The notes under the pieces are model-generated. The model was not told the DNA's origin and made no database searches. It saw nothing but the letters and a program-made list of their open reading frames with translations. Of a DNA stretch of 20,985 nucleotides, positions 14,382-20,985 are shown in pieces; position 1 is the stretch's first letter, and every line of letters begins with the position of its first letter. Both the position numbers and the translations under genes were made by a program. This stretch comes from a virus, in the IMG/VR virus record IMGVR_UViG_3300029922_001574, positions 1 through 20,985 of that record; one strand, 5' to 3'.

Positions 14382-16025
14382 ATGATCAGTCCATTAACAA
14401 CACAGGAGTTTTGCGCAAAAGCGCTAGCGGTGCATGGGCTAGGACGGTATGACTACTCCAAGTCCGTTTACGTAAGAAGCCAAGTCAAGGTGTGTATTTT
14501 ATGCTTGGAGCCGGAGCATGGTGAGTTTTGGCAAACCCCCAACAATCACCTTAACGGAAAGGGTTGCCCCGAGTGCGCTGGCTTAAAGAGGCTCACCCAA
14601 GAAAGCTTCTTACGCCGCGCTGTTGCCGTTCACGCTAATCGGTACAATTACTCGCAAACCGCTTACCAAAGCATTAAAGCCGACGTATGTATCGTTTGCC
14701 CGGTTCATGGACCGTTCTTGCAAGCGCCCGATAATCATCTAAGAAATCACGGATGTCCGGCGTGTGTGGGCTTGGATCGGCTTACCCAAGAAGAGTTTTT
14801 GGTGAAGGCTCATAGGGCTCATAACGGTAGGTACGATTACTCCAAGGCGGTGGTGACGAGTAATACAACTAAGCTCTGCATTGTTTGTCCGATACATGGG
14901 GAATTTTGGCAGGCTCCTAAGAGTCACCTTAAAGGTTATGGATGCGCTGACTGTGCTGGTAATAAGCAACGCGACCCCGCCTTATTCGCTGGTATGGCGG
15001 TGGCAGTTCACGGAGAGAAGTACGACTATTCGCAGGCGGTGTACACAAATACGGATACTAAACTAGTGATCATCTGTCGCCAGCATGGTCCTTTCGAGCA
15101 AACACCTTATAATCACGTCAATCTAGGTAAGGGCTGCGCCTCTTGTTCCAATGTATATTCGAAGCCCCACAAAGAAGTCGAGTCTTACCTGACTTCTCTG
15201 GGGGTGGTCTACTTGAGCAATAGTCGCTCCATCATCCCTCCAAAGGAGTTGGATATTTATCTTCCGGCGCACAACCTTGCCGTTGAGTTTAATGGTACAT
15301 TTTGGCATTCCATTGATGAGTTTGACTCTCCGGGCGATAAGCTGAAACACCGCAACAAATTCCTTTCGTGTCAAACGAAGGGCATCCGGTTGCTTCAGAT
15401 AAGCGAACATGAATGGAGTGACCCGCGAACTCAAAGCATCTGGCAATCTGTTCTTGCTTCTAAATTGGGTAAGCATATAATTAAAGTATCAGCCAGGAAA
15501 ACAACGTTTCGGGCTATAACGCGCTACGAAGCCAACACTTTCTTAGCTACCAATCACCTCCAAGGAGGGACTCCCTATACCCGTTTTTGTTTCGGGTTGT
15601 TCCTGAAAGAGACCCTAATCGGGGTAATAACCTTTGCCTATCACGAAAAACAGTACTTGAATCTTTCACGTTTAGCCTTCCCACTCAACACAACCGTCGT
15701 CGGTGGCGCTCAAAAGCTTTTCAAGAACGCCCTCAAGGCGCTACCGGCCTTACCAGTGATTACGTTCAGCCACAACCAATACTCTGGCGGGGCGGTCTAT
15801 GAAACGTTGGGCTTCAGGAAAGACGGTGATCTATCAGCCTCCTACCAGTGGGTATTCCAAGGTGAAATTTTGAATAAGCGTTTGTGCCGCCATTCCCGGC
15901 TGGCGCAACTGTTAGGCGATCAATACGATCCTTCGCTCACCGAACACCAGAACATGTACCGCGCCGGTGCCAGATGCCTCTACGACGCCGGGTACCAGCG
16001 CTGGGTGTATGAATTGCATTTCTAA
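14382..16025 (+). CDS. Vsr-like (EDxHD-type) homing endonuclease with four zinc-ribbon repeats
   Basis: The 547-aa product has four well-kept DUF723-like repeats (about 5-67, 70-130, 133-194, 198-257), each ending in C-x-x-C and containing HG(P/E)F-x-Q-(A/T)P. The Vsr-like nuclease spans about 260-365: KELDIYLP (Asp291), VEFNGTFWHS (His309), GIRLLQISEHEW. The last carries Ser where the paralogues have Asp. The C-terminal domain (370-547) matches the paralogues, and its last 43 codons are nearly identical in DNA to the minus-strand copy. It is the only endonuclease here on the plus strand, inserted against the direction of the head genes between the two-TM gene and the decoration gene. The ribosome site AGGTAGAG overlaps the likely transcription start. 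Confidence 0.93.
   Translation: MISPLTTQEFCAKALAVHGLGRYDYSKSVYVRSQVKVCILCLEPEHGEFWQTPNNHLNGKGCPECAGLKRLTQESFLRRAVAVHANRYNYSQTAYQSIKADVCIVCPVHGPFLQAPDNHLRNHGCPACVGLDRLTQEEFLVKAHRAHNGRYDYSKAVVTSNTTKLCIVCPIHGEFWQAPKSHLKGYGCADCAGNKQRDPALFAGMAVAVHGEKYDYSQAVYTNTDTKLVIICRQHGPFEQTPYNHVNLGKGCASCSNVYSKPHKEVESYLTSLGVVYLSNSRSIIPPKELDIYLPAHNLAVEFNGTFWHSIDEFDSPGDKLKHRNKFLSCQTKGIRLLQISEHEWSDPRTQSIWQSVLASKLGKHIIKVSARKTTFRAITRYEANTFLATNHLQGGTPYTRFCFGLFLKETLIGVITFAYHEKQYLNLSRLAFPLNTTVVGGAQKLFKNALKALPALPVITFSHNQYSGGAVYETLGFRKDGDLSASYQWVFQGEILNKRLCRHSRLAQLLGDQYDPSLTEHQNMYRAGARCLYDAGYQRWVYELHF
15885..16012 (+). repeat. 128-bp inverted repeat, copy 2 (3' end of plus-strand endonuclease)
   Basis: Matches minus-strand 11121-10994 at 126 of 128 positions. 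After 16012 the copies diverge at once (GAATTGCATTTC here against GAGCGGTGAAGC), and before 15885 the identity falls to that expected of distant paralogues. The copies are about 4.9 kb apart in inverted orientation and bracket the capsid and decoration genes. Confidence 0.95.
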
Positions 16026-16097
16026 GACGAGTACTCACTAAGCAGGTCACCCGTGCTTAGCTTTCGCCGGATGAATACCCGCTTGAAGTGTCGCTAC

Positions 16098-16283
16098 TTA
16101 GCAGCCGTGTTTAGCTTTACGGGCCTGCCGTAACGCTACCGCCCAAGACGTGCGGCTACCCAGGCCACCCACAGCCAAGGCAAACCCGTATGCGATAGCC
16201 AACGATTCCAGGCTCATGTTCAATGAGACGCCGATAAAGGCAGCGCCGGTGAGCGCCGCGATAAAGCTACCCGTGAGCCACAT
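16098..16283 (-). CDS. Small two-TM membrane protein, 61 aa
   Basis: I choose ATG 16283, ten bases after TTGGAG, over an upstream GTG at 16304 that lacks a ribosome site. Two hydrophobic helices are predicted (about 3-20 and 26-44: LTGSFIAALTGAAFIGV and LAIAYGFALAVGGLG) with a short loop and a basic tail ending KAKHGC. The size and topology resemble small holins, but no endolysin gene is near, so this stays a membrane protein of unknown role. The start overlaps the end of the 214-aa gene by 17 bases. Confidence 0.7.
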   Translation of the reverse strand: MWLTGSFIAALTGAAFIGVSLNMSLESLAIAYGFALAVGGLGSRTSWAVALRQARKAKHGC

Positions 16284-16911
16284 AATCGTACATCTCCAAG
16301 TCACTCTTCACAACTTGGAAAGAGAAGCGTTCTGGCGGTAGGGATACATGGTCACTCGCCATATCGGACCAGGTATGGTAGGCACTGTTACCCACAGTTG
16401 AATTCAGGTAGAGAAGAAACTGATCGGAGCAGCAGCGGATGGGTGGCATCTGCCGGAAGCTTAAACGCAAGCCAACCGCGCATTCCAGATCAACGCCCGT
16501 ATGGTCTACTTCCTTATCTTCCAGGAGCGTCACGAAGCTGGCGCGGCCCGCGTGCGGCCATACGTCGTAGCGCAGTAACGGCCTTAGCGCTTGCCGGGTG
16601 CCGAACGTCGTTTCACATTGCCGTATCCATTGCAGGATGGAATCGCCCCAGTTCCATTGATACTGAAGATCGCGGTAGCGGGCAACCAGATTCAAGGCAA
16701 GATCCATCTGGCGGCGCTGGTGATCGACGCGCAGCATAGGAACGCCTAAGGGTGCGGCTTCCACCATCTCTTCCTGATCTATAATGACGCTGGCCGTATC
16801 GAAGAGTCCGGTGGCGCTTCCCGGCGTGGATGCAGCGGCTAGAAAGAGCGGTGGCAACTCGTGGGTATCGTTTCCGGCTAGTTCGACGAAGGTACGGGCT
16901 CCAATGATCAT
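16267..16911 (-). CDS. Hypothetical protein, 214 aa (structural candidate)
   Basis: ATG 16911 follows GGGAG at somewhat long spacing. The product is a soluble mixed alpha/beta protein with many aromatic and Arg residues (ARYRDLQYQWNWGDSILQWI, LRPLLRYDVWPHAG) and an FVTLLEDKEVDHTGVDL segment. It has no Cys motif beyond an adjacent CC at about 159-160. It lies between the GNAT-like and two-TM genes in the head region and could be a neck or connector component, but I do not recognise it. Confidence 0.8.
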   Translation of the reverse strand: MIIGARTFVELAGNDTHELPPLFLAAASTPGSATGLFDTASVIIDQEEMVEAAPLGVPMLRVDHQRRQMDLALNLVARYRDLQYQWNWGDSILQWIRQCETTFGTRQALRPLLRYDVWPHAGRASFVTLLEDKEVDHTGVDLECAVGLRLSFRQMPPIRCCSDQFLLYLNSTVGNSAYHTWSDMASDHVSLPPERFSFQVVKSDLEMYDYVAHG

Positions 16912-16953
16912 GGTAAGGATTCACTCCCTACTAAAGGATTGGGAAGCTTGGCA

Positions 16954-17316
16954 TCAGGTTGGCTTATACATCGAGAAGCCAAGCCCCGGTGTATCCTGCC
17001 AAGCGTAACCACGCCTGTGAAGGAACCCGATCAGCCGCTCCTCCAGAATAGATTCAACGAACACGATGCGCTGGTGCTCAGCGGCGATCCGCTCCATCAC
17101 ATCCACCAAGCGCGTGAATGCGCCGGTACCCTGCGGGTAGGCACCGACGGACGCGATGTCAAGTGTTTTACACAAGATGTGCCCACAGACGTGATTGGCT
17201 TTGCGCACATAGATTTTCAGGTACGCGGCATCTGTGTGGAAATGCAGCCACGCGCTGCGTTTTGGTGAGTTTACGAACTCTTCAATCGCATCCTCGGGAT
17301 TCCATTGCATCGCCAT
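16954..17316 (-). CDS. GNAT-like acetyltransferase-fold protein, 120 aa
   Basis: The C-terminal two thirds fit a short GNAT fold: strand AYLKIYVRKANHVCGHILC (31-49), strand LDIASVGAY, then PQGTGAFTRLVDVMERIA (61-78), where the Q-x-x-G-x-(G/A) acetyl-CoA loop is expected, strand RIVFVESI (83-90) and helix LEERLIGFLHRRGY (91-104). GNAT enzymes move acetyl groups from acetyl-CoA to amines. The acceptor here is unknown, and the loop reads QGTGAF, slightly off consensus. ATG 17316 follows the previous stop directly (TGAATG), so the two genes are coupled. Confidence 0.82.
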   Translation of the reverse strand: MAMQWNPEDAIEEFVNSPKRSAWLHFHTDAAYLKIYVRKANHVCGHILCKTLDIASVGAYPQGTGAFTRLVDVMERIAAEHQRIVFVESILEERLIGFLHRRGYAWQDTPGLGFSMYKPT

Positions 17317-17502
17317 TCAAGCCTCTACTTTGATTGTGCCAACGTGAAACTGTTCACAATGAAGGCAGGGGTAAACAACGAACTTCTTTGTTGGGTATTT
17401 CTCGGCCATGAAAACCAACGCATCCTCTGCCTGCCGCCGATTTGCGTAACGAACTTTCTCACTACAGCCCGGTCGCCATTTCTTGCGCTTTAACTTTTGC
17501 AC
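17317..17502 (-). CDS. Small zinc-ribbon-like protein, 61 aa
   Basis: The product has Cys13, a basic N-terminus (KLKRKKWRPG), a helix NRRQAEDALVFMAEKY and the closing YPCLHCEQFHVG with Cys46, Cys49 and His53. This CxxC-x3-H ending with an upstream Cys and a K-x-x-Y segment is a pattern I know from small phage and actinobacterial proteins of unknown role, probably binding one zinc. The start is GTG 17502 with only a G-rich upstream stretch, so it may be poorly or conditionally translated. It is coupled to the GNAT-like gene. Confidence 0.72.
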   Translation of the reverse strand: MQKLKRKKWRPGCSEKVRYANRRQAEDALVFMAEKYPTKKFVVYPCLHCEQFHVGTIKVEA

Positions 17503-17532
17503 AACCCCAACCCAATCCTACCTTAAATAGAA

Positions 17533-17557
17533 AACCCCCACCACGGGGATGGGGGTT
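17533..17557 (-). terminator. Intrinsic terminator after the acidic head protein gene
   Basis: AACCCCCA and TGGGGGTT form a perfect 8-bp stem. Read on the minus strand it ends GGGGGTT and is followed by TTCTATTT, the same trailing sequence seen after the capsid terminator. It lies about 55 bases beyond the stop at 17613. Confidence 0.85.
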
Positions 17558-17612
17558 CTTTTACCATGTTCACGGTTCGCGAACACGATGACCGTTATGA
17601 AGCGGCCATGCC

Positions 17613-19478
17613 CTAGAATGTATCAGGGTCATCGGTGAACAGCAGCTTGGCCAAGTTGCCATGACCGGCTGCTACCTTAGCGGCGGGCGCGGCCTGCTTG
17701 ATCTGGCGGATGACAGTGGCCCCTTTAGGCGGTGGCTGTAACTTGGCCGCCGTGTCGCGTGTTTCAACGCGCGTCGGCTGCTTCAGCGATTCCAGAACGT
17801 CACTGGCGATATCGCCGGTGTGATCGTTGTCCGCATCCCTGACGTCAGACTTCAAATCGGTATCGAAGTAGGCTTGCAGGTCACCTGGCGCAACGATGTC
17901 GCTATCGCTGCTAGCTTCCTTGACGGAAGCGAACATAGCGGCCAGCGGATCGTTGTCCACGCCGTTCAGCGCGAACATATCCGCAGGCGAAGTCAACCCT
18001 TCTTCCTGCTCCAGGATAGCTTCCAGATCGGATGGCTCAGATGGACCGAAGAAGTCATCCCCTAGCAAACCGGCCTGCATCATTTCTTCTTCATCGTTGA
18101 GGCTGGAAACCTTATCCGCCATGGCATCCTGGTTGAAGATGTCCTCCAGGTTGAGTTCTTCTTCAGAACCCTCTGGCGCTAATGGATCTAGTCCCTCCAT
18201 GCCGTCTACTGGCATCTCACCTTCAAGCCCCTCTTCCTCCATCGGCATCTCGCCCTCCCTGGCGGGTAGCGCTAAGTCGTCCGGCGAACCGGAGAAATCG
18301 GCGATTGCCTCTTCAAGCGTCTCAATGTCGGCCTTGATGTCTTCCACCGCATCTGTGAGGTCGGCATGCTCTTCGTCAAACGGCTCCGCTTCATCATCGG
18401 CGGGTGCGTCATCCATGGGCGGTTCATCCCCTGCTGGCGCATCGCCCTCCTCAGATACACCGTCATCCACTGGAGCATCACCCTCAGGCGCGTCTTCAGC
18501 GGGAGCGTCGTCGTCGCCCTTGTCATCGGGTGGTGCATCGTCGGCTGGTTTGTCATCGTCACCTTCCGCTTTCTTTGCTAGGGCTGCTTTCTTACTGGCG
18601 GCGGCCTTGGCTACAGCAACCTTGGCGGCGGCGATAGCGGCCTTGGCGGCGGCTAAGGCAATCGTTACGGGCGTGGATGCTTCCTTCTTGTCTTTGGCGT
18701 CGTCAGCTTTCTTTTCCGCTTCCGCCTTCTTGGGCGCGGCTTTCTTAGGCGCGGCGGCTTCTTTCTTGTCGTCCTTCTTGTCCTTTTCTTTCTTATCCGC
18801 TTCAGCGTCGGCCTTCTTCACTGGGACGGCGGCTTTCTTCTTATCCTTGGGTTCACATTCGTCGCAGCCTTTGCAGTCCTTGTCGTGAGCAACCTTGACA
18901 GCGGCCTTCTTGTCCTTGTCTTTGTCGCAGACGGGGCAACCCTTGCAATCTTTGTCATGGGCCGTCTTGGTACCAGCAGCCTTCATAGCGGCAGCGGGTT
19001 CCTTGGGGCGGTCGGCGGCGTGGCTGCCTTCCATGCCATCTGGTTCGTTGCGCTTCGGCTCCGGGTACTTGTCAGGCATTGGACCACATTCCTTGCGGTC
19101 ATCGGCGGTCTTCGCGTTTGCGTTCTTGGCATCGCCCTTCAGTTCGGAGGTAACCGCTGCTCGTTCCTTGCTCAGCACGGAAGGATTCTCAAGCAGGTCG
19201 TTGAGATCGACTTTGAGTTCAGCTTCCACACGGCCAGCAAGGCGCGTGTAGTGGGCGTTCACCGCCGTCTGCTTCAGCGCAAGCTTCAAGGCTTGGGTTG
19301 AATTCGCCAGCAAGTTCGTTGCGAACTTGTACTGTTCGTTCTCTGGCGCGTTGGGAAGCATGGTCTTTGCTAAAGTCCACGCTGCGGCTACGCGCATCTT
19401 CAGTTGCTTGTTCTTCTCAGCCGCTAGGCGGCTTTTCAAACCTGGGTCTGGGGTTGCTGCTTTCGTTACGGTGGCCAT
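17613..19478 (-). CDS. Long acidic, Lys/Ala-rich low-complexity protein (scaffold or internal head candidate)
   Basis: I take ATG 19478 (621 aa), behind AAGGAAGG, over an upstream ATG at 19517 inside a hairpin. Residues about 1-125 are folded and helical (KMRVAAAWTLAKTMLPNAPE, YKFATNLLANSTQAL). About 165-205 hold two copies of AHDKDCKGC-x-x-C. About 205-300 are Lys/Ala/Glu-rich coiled or disordered sequence. About 305-480 are very acidic (Asp/Glu/Ala/Pro). The end (about 490-621) regains order, with EASSDSDIVAPGDLQAYFD, SDVLESLKQ and NLAKLLFTDDPDTF. Highly acidic, helical, low-complexity proteins upstream of capsid genes are often scaffolds or core proteins. That role is inference. A strong terminator follows. 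Confidence 0.88.
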   Translation of the reverse strand: MATVTKAATPDPGLKSRLAAEKNKQLKMRVAAAWTLAKTMLPNAPENEQYKFATNLLANSTQALKLALKQTAVNAHYTRLAGRVEAELKVDLNDLLENPSVLSKERAAVTSELKGDAKNANAKTADDRKECGPMPDKYPEPKRNEPDGMEGSHAADRPKEPAAAMKAAGTKTAHDKDCKGCPVCDKDKDKKAAVKVAHDKDCKGCDECEPKDKKKAAVPVKKADAEADKKEKDKKDDKKEAAAPKKAAPKKAEAEKKADDAKDKKEASTPVTIALAAAKAAIAAAKVAVAKAAASKKAALAKKAEGDDDKPADDAPPDDKGDDDAPAEDAPEGDAPVDDGVSEEGDAPAGDEPPMDDAPADDEAEPFDEEHADLTDAVEDIKADIETLEEAIADFSGSPDDLALPAREGEMPMEEEGLEGEMPVDGMEGLDPLAPEGSEEELNLEDIFNQDAMADKVSSLNDEEEMMQAGLLGDDFFGPSEPSDLEAILEQEEGLTSPADMFALNGVDNDPLAAMFASVKEASSDSDIVAPGDLQAYFDTDLKSDVRDADNDHTGDIASDVLESLKQPTRVETRDTAAKLQPPPKGATVIRQIKQAAPAAKVAAGHGNLAKLLFTDDPDTF

Positions 19479-19506
19479 TTCTTGAATACCTTCCTTTTGT
19501 TGACAT

Positions 19507-19550
19507 CCCCTCTCCATGCGGAGGGGCTTTCTACTTCGCGTTGCCGCGAA
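19507..19550 (-). promoter_or_regulatory. Two tandem hairpins in the leader of the acidic protein gene
   Basis: Minus-strand RNA would form TTCGCG-GCAA-CGCGAA (19550-19535), a 6-bp stem capped by a GNRA tetraloop, then CCCCTC/GAGGGG (19526-19507) with an 8-base loop. About 30 bases and the AAGGAAGG ribosome site separate them from ATG 19478. They may stabilise the mRNA, terminate endonuclease transcripts weakly, or be an RNA-processing site. Confidence 0.45.
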
Positions 19551-19622
19551 TAGGAATGATTTCGCACTCCACCCAGTAGGTTGAAAGTCGCTTTTTTGGA
19601 TAGTGGGAAGATTTGCCGGGGT

Positions 19623-20985
19623 TTAGCAGCGGCGAAACAACCATCGCTGATAACCCGCGTCATACAAACAGCGGCCACCATTCCGGTACATATTCTGATG
19701 TTCAGTTTCGTTTGGGTTATATCCATTACCCAGGGCCACAGCTAATCGGCTATGACGGAACATCCGCTTGTTGTGGACACGATTCTTGAAAAACCATTGG
19801 TAAGAAGGAGGGACGGCTGCGTCACGCTGAAATCCCAGTATTGGGTACACCGACCCAGAACTGTACCTGTTGTTTGAGAAGGTGACAATATCCTTGCCGG
19901 GAGGAAGTAATGAAACTGCGTTGACGAAGAGCTTCCGCGCTCCGCCGACAACGGTAAGATTGGCCTTGAAAGCCAATCGACTTAGATTTATACTGCGCTT
20001 CTCATGTTCAGCAAATACAATCACACCGACCAAGCCCCCTTGAAAGAAAAGGCCATAACGCCACCGATGAAGCGTCGTACCTTGAAGGTGATTGGAGCAC
20101 AGGAAGGCGTCGGCCTCACTCGCGGATATCTCCTTGAAAGCGGTCTTGCGGGCAGCCACTTTTAGTTGTAATCCAGCCTTTGACGCAATGATGGATTCCC
20201 AAATAGCTTTAGTCCCGGCGTTAGTCCACTCATGCTCGTCGATTTGAAGTAGCGATATGCCCCTATCCCGGCAAAGTTGGTACTTCAGCAAGTGGCTTTT
20301 CTTTTCAGCCGGTGGCTCCTTGCCCGTGAGAGCATGCCAGTAGGTGCCATTCAATTCTATGGCCAATGCTTTGCTGGGAATGTAGACGTCTAACTCTTTA
20401 GGAGGTATTACGGATCTCGTGTTTGACTCAAACTCTATCCCCAACGATTGAACAAACGCCTCCACGCTCTTATGAGGTCTTGTGTAGTGATCACAACAAG
20501 AAGGGCATCCCCTACCGCTGATGTGCGAGGATGCTTCTTGGAAGAATGAGCCGTGCCGCTTACAAACGATCTCCACCTTTTCCTTAGCTCCGGCGTAAAC
20601 CGCCCTTGAGTAATCGTACCGATCTCCGTGGGTGACGTTGGCTCCGTGGATGTATTGATCAAGCTCCTTGCGTTGCGTGTCAGAGCGGCTAAGCTTCCCA
20701 CACGCCGGACAACCGATTTGAGCGAGTAGATGGTGTTCAGCCGCAACCGAGAACGGCCCATGCTGTAAACAAGTAATATGAACCTTGCCACGATAAGTTC
20801 TGTAAACCGTCGCCGTGTAGTCGTACTTATCTCCGTGAATCTCTTTCGCTTTATGGACAAAGCCCACGGTATTCATGCGCTGAGAAGCGCTTCTCTTAAT
20901 AATTCCACACTGAGGACACCCATTCCCATCCCAATGGTACTCAACGACTTGCCAGAACGATCCATGATCGACACAAATAATCTCG
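19623..20985 (-). CDS. Vsr-like homing endonuclease, 5' end beyond the window
   Basis: The frame stays open upstream of Met 20876 to the window edge and encodes another zinc-ribbon repeat there (HGSFWQ ... GNGCPQCG), so Met 20876 is internal and the gene is partial. Two complete repeats follow (HGDKYDY ... GCPACGK and HGDRYDY ... GCPSCCD), then the Vsr-like nuclease (KELDVYIP, ALAIELNGTYWHAL, GISLLQIDEHEW) and the C-terminal domain (YGLFFQGGLVGVIVF, TVVGGARKLFVNAV, FSNNRYSSGSVYPILGF). The ending TEHQNMYRNGGRCLYDAGYQ matches its two paralogues in protein but not closely in DNA. It lies upstream of the acidic head gene on the same strand. Confidence 0.92.
   Translation of the reverse strand, partial: EIICVDHGSFWQVVEYHWDGNGCPQCGIIKRSASQRMNTVGFVHKAKEIHGDKYDYTATVYRTYRGKVHITCLQHGPFSVAAEHHLLAQIGCPACGKLSRSDTQRKELDQYIHGANVTHGDRYDYSRAVYAGAKEKVEIVCKRHGSFFQEASSHISGRGCPSCCDHYTRPHKSVEAFVQSLGIEFESNTRSVIPPKELDVYIPSKALAIELNGTYWHALTGKEPPAEKKSHLLKYQLCRDRGISLLQIDEHEWTNAGTKAIWESIIASKAGLQLKVAARKTAFKEISASEADAFLCSNHLQGTTLHRWRYGLFFQGGLVGVIVFAEHEKRSINLSRLAFKANLTVVGGARKLFVNAVSLLPPGKDIVTFSNNRYSSGSVYPILGFQRDAAVPPSYQWFFKNRVHNKRMFRHSRLAVALGNGYNPNETEHQNMYRNGGRCLYDAGYQRWLFRRC

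Noticed and set aside
14382-15150. Possible direct-repeat or CRISPR-like array
   Set aside because: The periodicity of about 190 bases is protein-level repetition of zinc ribbons; the DNA repeats are diverged and have no uniform spacers.
16098-16304. Holin call for the two-TM protein
   Set aside because: Topology alone is not enough, and no endolysin or spanin pair can be identified in the window.
17568-17585. TGTTC ... GAACA inverted repeat with a GTTCGCGAAC palindrome as an operator
   Set aside because: It is short, lies between a stop codon and a terminator of the same gene, and has no second copy in the window that I could find.
17896-18888. 330-codon plus-strand open frame
   Set aside because: It is the antisense shadow of the acidic Asp/Glu/Ala/Lys gene: almost only Ser, Ala, Gly and Leu, with no ribosome site. 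The minus frame has a ribosome site, sensible ends and a terminator.

Overview
The window looks like part of the virion-structure region of a large tailed dsDNA phage (Caudoviricetes), perhaps from a metagenome. Supporting signs are long runs of same-strand, tightly packed or overlapping genes, an HK97-fold-type major capsid protein, many small orphan proteins, and four free-standing homing endonuclease genes among the structural genes. I see no integrase, replication, lysis cassette, tRNA or CRISPR array. The host cannot be read from the sequence. Some small zinc-ribbon and one-TM proteins resemble families I associate with soil bacteria, but that is recollection only.

Almost everything is on the minus strand, so transcription runs right to left. 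From the right edge: a Vsr-type homing endonuclease cut by the window edge (19623-20985), a structured leader, and a long acidic/Lys-Ala-rich protein that may be a scaffold or internal head protein (17613-19478), closed by a terminator at 17533-17557. Next come a small zinc-ribbon protein, a GNAT-like protein, a 214-aa unknown and a two-TM protein. A second Vsr-type endonuclease (14382-16025) is inserted on the plus strand. Then follow a putative decoration protein (13697-14188) and the major capsid protein (12715-13650), with a strong terminator at 12666-12689. A third Vsr-type endonuclease (10987-12621) comes next, followed by a small TM/coiled-coil gene interrupted by a 1-nt frameshift (10684-10898).

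The middle part (10516 down to 5252) has a plus-strand zinc-ribbon gene and then a minus-strand run of small unknowns, a GIY-YIG endonuclease overlapping a SWIM-type zinc-finger protein, and a beta-rich structural candidate. The left part holds a 68-aa protein, a 948-aa multidomain protein with C-terminal repeats and three regularly spaced AGRK motifs, a second frameshifted small gene (1769-2054), a sigma-region-4-like helix-turn-helix protein, a trypsin-fold serine protease with an intact triad, and at the left edge a plus-strand membrane/coiled-coil protein.

Most notable are three related endonucleases bracketing the head genes. Two of them share a 128-bp inverted tract at their 3' ends with only two mismatches (10994-11121 and 15885-16012), while their bodies are far more diverged. 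That suggests recent gene conversion, and the tract could also permit inversion of the capsid cassette. Also notable are the fusion of zinc-ribbon arrays, a Vsr-like nuclease and a possible GNAT/Mom-like C-terminal domain, the AGRK-punctuated protein near a trypsin-like protease, and two small genes each split by one base.
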